DNA from: Sphingobium sp. V4
Lineage (GTDB): Bacteria; Pseudomonadota; Alphaproteobacteria; Sphingomonadales; Sphingomonadaceae
DNA: 64,000 nt
Assembly (NCBI RefSeq): GCF_029590555.1
Contig: NZ_CP081001.1
Span: 1,178,001 to 1,242,000, forward strand
Direction of reading: 5' to 3'
The notes beneath the pieces were generated by a model. The model was not told the DNA's origin and made no database searches. It saw only the letters and a list, made by a program, of their open reading frames with translations. The position numbers were made by a program, and so were the translations under genes. Shown piece after piece: positions 61,640-64,000 of the stretch (its first letter is position 1; each line of letters begins with the position of its first letter).

Positions 61640-64000
61640 TCAGAAGCGCTTGATCAGAGTGAGACTGAGGACCCGACCAACGCTCGAGTAGTTCGTCGCA
61701 TCATAAGGCGGGCTATTTCCGCCCGATGTCCGGATCAGCGATGGCTTTTCATCAAAGATATTGGACGCCGACGCCAACAGCTCAAATCCATTCAGGGCAC
61801 CGGACGCCTTTGGGCGTATCCTGATCGTTGCATCGAAGGATACGAAGTCTCCAACCTTTACCGTAGGTGTGGTTCGGCTATCCTGTGTTCCCCCAATATA
61901 GTTCGCCCCCGCCGTGAGCTCGATGATATCGCGCGTCCATCCAGCGCTTGCCCGCGCGCGCCAGTGCGGGGGATTGAATATTAGGCCAGCACTTTGCTGG
62001 ATTGGCTGGTCGGCGCTCAACTTCTGATTGCTCTGGAGATAGCTCGCATTGGCGTTAAGATTGAACTGGTCGCGTCCAATCGTGAAGTCATATGCTGCGA
62101 CAACATCAAAGCCTTTGATGTGCTGTTGTGCGGCATTCTGATACTGGTTGCCGATGATCGCTCCGACGAGTGCAGGATCATAGGGATCGCTCGTCTGATT
62201 ATCGACGCCGAGCGGCAAGTTTGATGTGGCCTGCAGCACCTGAGAGACGGTAGGATTGATGGCGATGAGATTACGATAAATAGAGCCGCTGAAAGCTTGG
62301 GTGTAGTTCAGAATCGGCACGACAACGCGGTCTCGGTAGTGGACATCGAAACGGCTGATGCCCAGCGATAGGCCGGGGACTGCTTTCGGCTTGAACTCAG
62401 CCGATATTGTCCAAGCAGAGGCTTTTTCCGGCTTCAGTCGGCCACCACCACCGGTCAACAGAAGGATATTTCGACTATCAGGCGGAAGTGGAAAGAAATC
62501 GGTTGAGGGAACGAGGGTTCCGCTCTGGGCCTGGTTAATCTGGGCAAGCGTCGGTGCCTTAAAGGAGCGACCCCAACTCGCCTTCAGCGTCAGATCCTCA
62601 ACCGGGGCATAGATGATCCCCATTTTTGGCGTCGCAAGCCCGCCGATCTGGCTATAGTGCTCATATCTCACGGCCGCCGAAAGGATAAGGCGCCGGACCA
62701 GAGACATGGCATTGGCCGATCCGACCACAGGAACCGATAGCTCGCCATAACCGAAACTGACAGTGCGGCGATCGTGATAATCGACCAGTGCGGTAGTCGC
62801 AGCAGACGTCACCTGCTGGATCGATGCATCCAGCTGGATGACGCGGACGCCAACGCCGAGCGCAAGTCGAGCGACTCCGCCGGGCAAGGAGATCAAGGGC
62901 CCCTCGACATTGCCTTCACCTGACCAGAAGCCGTTGTCGTACCGAACCTTGTTCCGCGCGAAGAGTGCACCGCCGAAATAAATGGCGGCTTGCACCTTAC
63001 TGTCGCTGCTTGCGCGTGTTCCACGGACGGTGAGTTGCCAATCTGAAGGCAGATTTATTTTGATAGTTGGGCTAACTGAGTAGCTGAAAACTTTGGGCGT
63101 CGTGATTACTCCCGATTGATCCGCATCGAGAGTCGTCGTGAAGGGAAGCGCAGCGCGCGACCGGTGATCGTTGAGATGCGCGTCAAGGGACAGCTCAACT
63201 CCATCCTTGATTGTCTGATGCGCGGATAGGACTCCACTGAACGACCGTTGCCAAGGGAAGATCGTCATGTTGGGCTGGAGATTTTTCGTATAGGATCGTT
63301 GCCCAGCCGTGATGTCACTACTCTTGCTGTATTCCGCCGAAAGGGCGAAACCTCCCGAATCCCATCGCCGTCCGGCAATCGCGCTATACTGTTGCTGCAT
63401 ATTGCCACCTTCGGTAGCCCCGCCGACGCGTGCACTCGCGAGAATTCCCTGATAGTCCTTTCGAAGAATGATGTTCGCAACGCCTCCGACCGCGTCTGAA
63501 CCGTAGAGCGCCGACGCGCCGTCCGTCACAATTTCAATGCGGTCAACGGCAATCAAGGGAATGGCGGAAATATCGATGCCTTGATGGGCGGCGTCATAGG
63601 CAAGCCTGTGGCCGTTGAGCAGCGTCAGCGTAGCGTCTGCTCCCAAGCCGCGCAGATTTAGCGTGGAGGACGCGTTGACGTTCTCCGAGCCGGCCTGCAC
63701 GCTTGAGATGACCCCGGGATTCTGTCCGCCCGCGTAGTTCTGCGCGACACTTCGGGCATAGGAGCCCAAATCGGTATAGCCTGCTCGCTCAATCGCTTCC
63801 CGGGAATCCCGCCTCACAGGCGAGCCTGGCTCAAGACCCCGGATTTGGGAACCGGTCACGATGATGTCTGTGGAGCTATCCGACGCCGCATCTGCCGCCC
63901 TTGGCGGCTCCGATCGCCCCCGGATGAAGATCGTTCCATCGCTGATTTCGGCTGTCAGACCGGTGCCTTCGAGGAGCAGATTCAGTGCTTGTATCGTGGA
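61640..64000 (-). CDS. TonB-dependent receptor with STN signalling domain, partial at the right edge
   Basis: The frame runs off the window at 64000. A GTG at 63859 is not the real start: the 47 codons to its right stay open and read TIQALNLLLEGTGLTAEISD, then FIRGRSEPP, a secretin/TonB short N-terminal domain. The plug (VDRIEIVTDGASALYGSDAVGGVANIILRKD) and barrel follow, ending in LSLTLIKRF. STN receptors signal through FecR/FecI-type factors, which should lie beyond the edge. It is co-transcribed with the isopeptidase and probably imports the lasso peptide. Confidence 0.92.
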   Translation of the reverse strand, partial: STIQALNLLLEGTGLTAEISDGTIFIRGRSEPPRAADAASDSSTDIIVTGSQIRGLEPGSPVRRDSREAIERAGYTDLGSYARSVAQNYAGGQNPGVISSVQAGSENVNASSTLNLRGLGADATLTLLNGHRLAYDAAHQGIDISAIPLIAVDRIEIVTDGASALYGSDAVGGVANIILRKDYQGILASARVGGATEGGNMQQQYSAIAGRRWDSGGFALSAEYSKSSDITAGQRSYTKNLQPNMTIFPWQRSFSGVLSAHQTIKDGVELSLDAHLNDHRSRAALPFTTTLDADQSGVITTPKVFSYSVSPTIKINLPSDWQLTVRGTRASSDSKVQAAIYFGGALFARNKVRYDNGFWSGEGNVEGPLISLPGGVARLALGVGVRVIQLDASIQQVTSAATTALVDYHDRRTVSFGYGELSVPVVGSANAMSLVRRLILSAAVRYEHYSQIGGLATPKMGIIYAPVEDLTLKASWGRSFKAPTLAQINQAQSGTLVPSTDFFPLPPDSRNILLLTGGGGRLKPEKASAWTISAEFKPKAVPGLSLGISRFDVHYRDRVVVPILNYTQAFSGSIYRNLIAINPTVSQVLQATSNLPLGVDNQTSDPYDPALVGAIIGNQYQNAAQQHIKGFDVVAAYDFTIGRDQFNLNANASYLQSNQKLSADQPIQQSAGLIFNPPHWRARASAGWTRDIIELTAGANYIGGTQDSRTTPTVKVGDFVSFDATIRIRPKASGALNGFELLASASNIFDEKPSLIRTSGGNSPPYDATNYSSVGRVLSLTLIKRF

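Noticed and set aside
1..64000. CRISPR arrays, tRNA or rRNA genes and a replication origin.
   Set aside because: No regularly spaced repeats, tRNA-like cloverleaf or rRNA sequence, and no replication initiator gene was seen on reading the window.

Overview
The window looks like accessory DNA of a sphingomonad (Sphingobium, Novosphingobium or Sphingopyxis type alphaproteobacterium). The reasons are GC-rich codon use, two TonB-dependent receptors, an F-type conjugation operon, and a lasso-peptide cluster with an AtxE2-type isopeptidase and a precursor ending in DD, as in the sphingonodin and syanodin peptides. The genus is inferred; no rRNA or housekeeping gene is present.

Region 1 (about 1-31 kb) is a catabolic island. 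It holds three cytochrome P450s, a 59-residue rubredoxin overlapping one P450 gene, an FAD/NAD(P)H ferredoxin reductase, an aldehyde dehydrogenase, a molybdopterin oxidoreductase, and a KshA-like Rieske oxygenase with a ferredoxin. It also holds an SDR, two close thiolase paralogues, an SCP-x-type thiolase, a thiolase-fold/DUF35 fusion lacking the usual cysteine, a hydratase/3-hydroxyacyl-CoA dehydrogenase fusion and two crotonases. Together they suggest oxidation of an alicyclic (steroid- or terpenoid-like) compound followed by beta-oxidation-style cleavage; the substrate cannot be read from the sequence. Regulators are TetR, two LysR and a LuxR solo. An 18-bp palindromic motif recurs in front of at least six of these genes, about 20-25 bp from the start codon in four of them, and suggests one regulon. 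An IS5-family element lies between the third P450 and a thiolase. A cupin/tautomerase/aldo-keto reductase operon with a divergent LysR gene looks like a separate small unit.

Region 2 (about 31.7-54 kb) is a nearly complete F-type mating-pair-formation operon on the minus strand. In transcription order it reads: small secreted protein, dsbC, traA, L, E, K, B, V, C, two small membrane proteins, traW, U, a small orf, traN, a second traN-like gene, trbC, an S26 peptidase, traF, a thioredoxin-like gene, traH, traG. Most junctions overlap by ATGA or TGATG. No relaxase or coupling protein is in the window, so the rest of the conjugation system must lie elsewhere.

Region 3 (about 54-64 kb) has two small regulators (XRE, GntR) and a lasso-peptide cluster. 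A 44-residue precursor is followed by a 12-bp hairpin, the RRE/leader-peptidase B protein and the asparagine-synthetase-like cyclase C on the plus strand. Convergent to these are an isopeptidase and a TonB-dependent receptor with an N-terminal STN signalling domain, which runs off the window edge. An IS5-type element sits between the two halves. The predicted peptide has an 8-residue Gly1-Asp8 ring and is the most distinctive item here.
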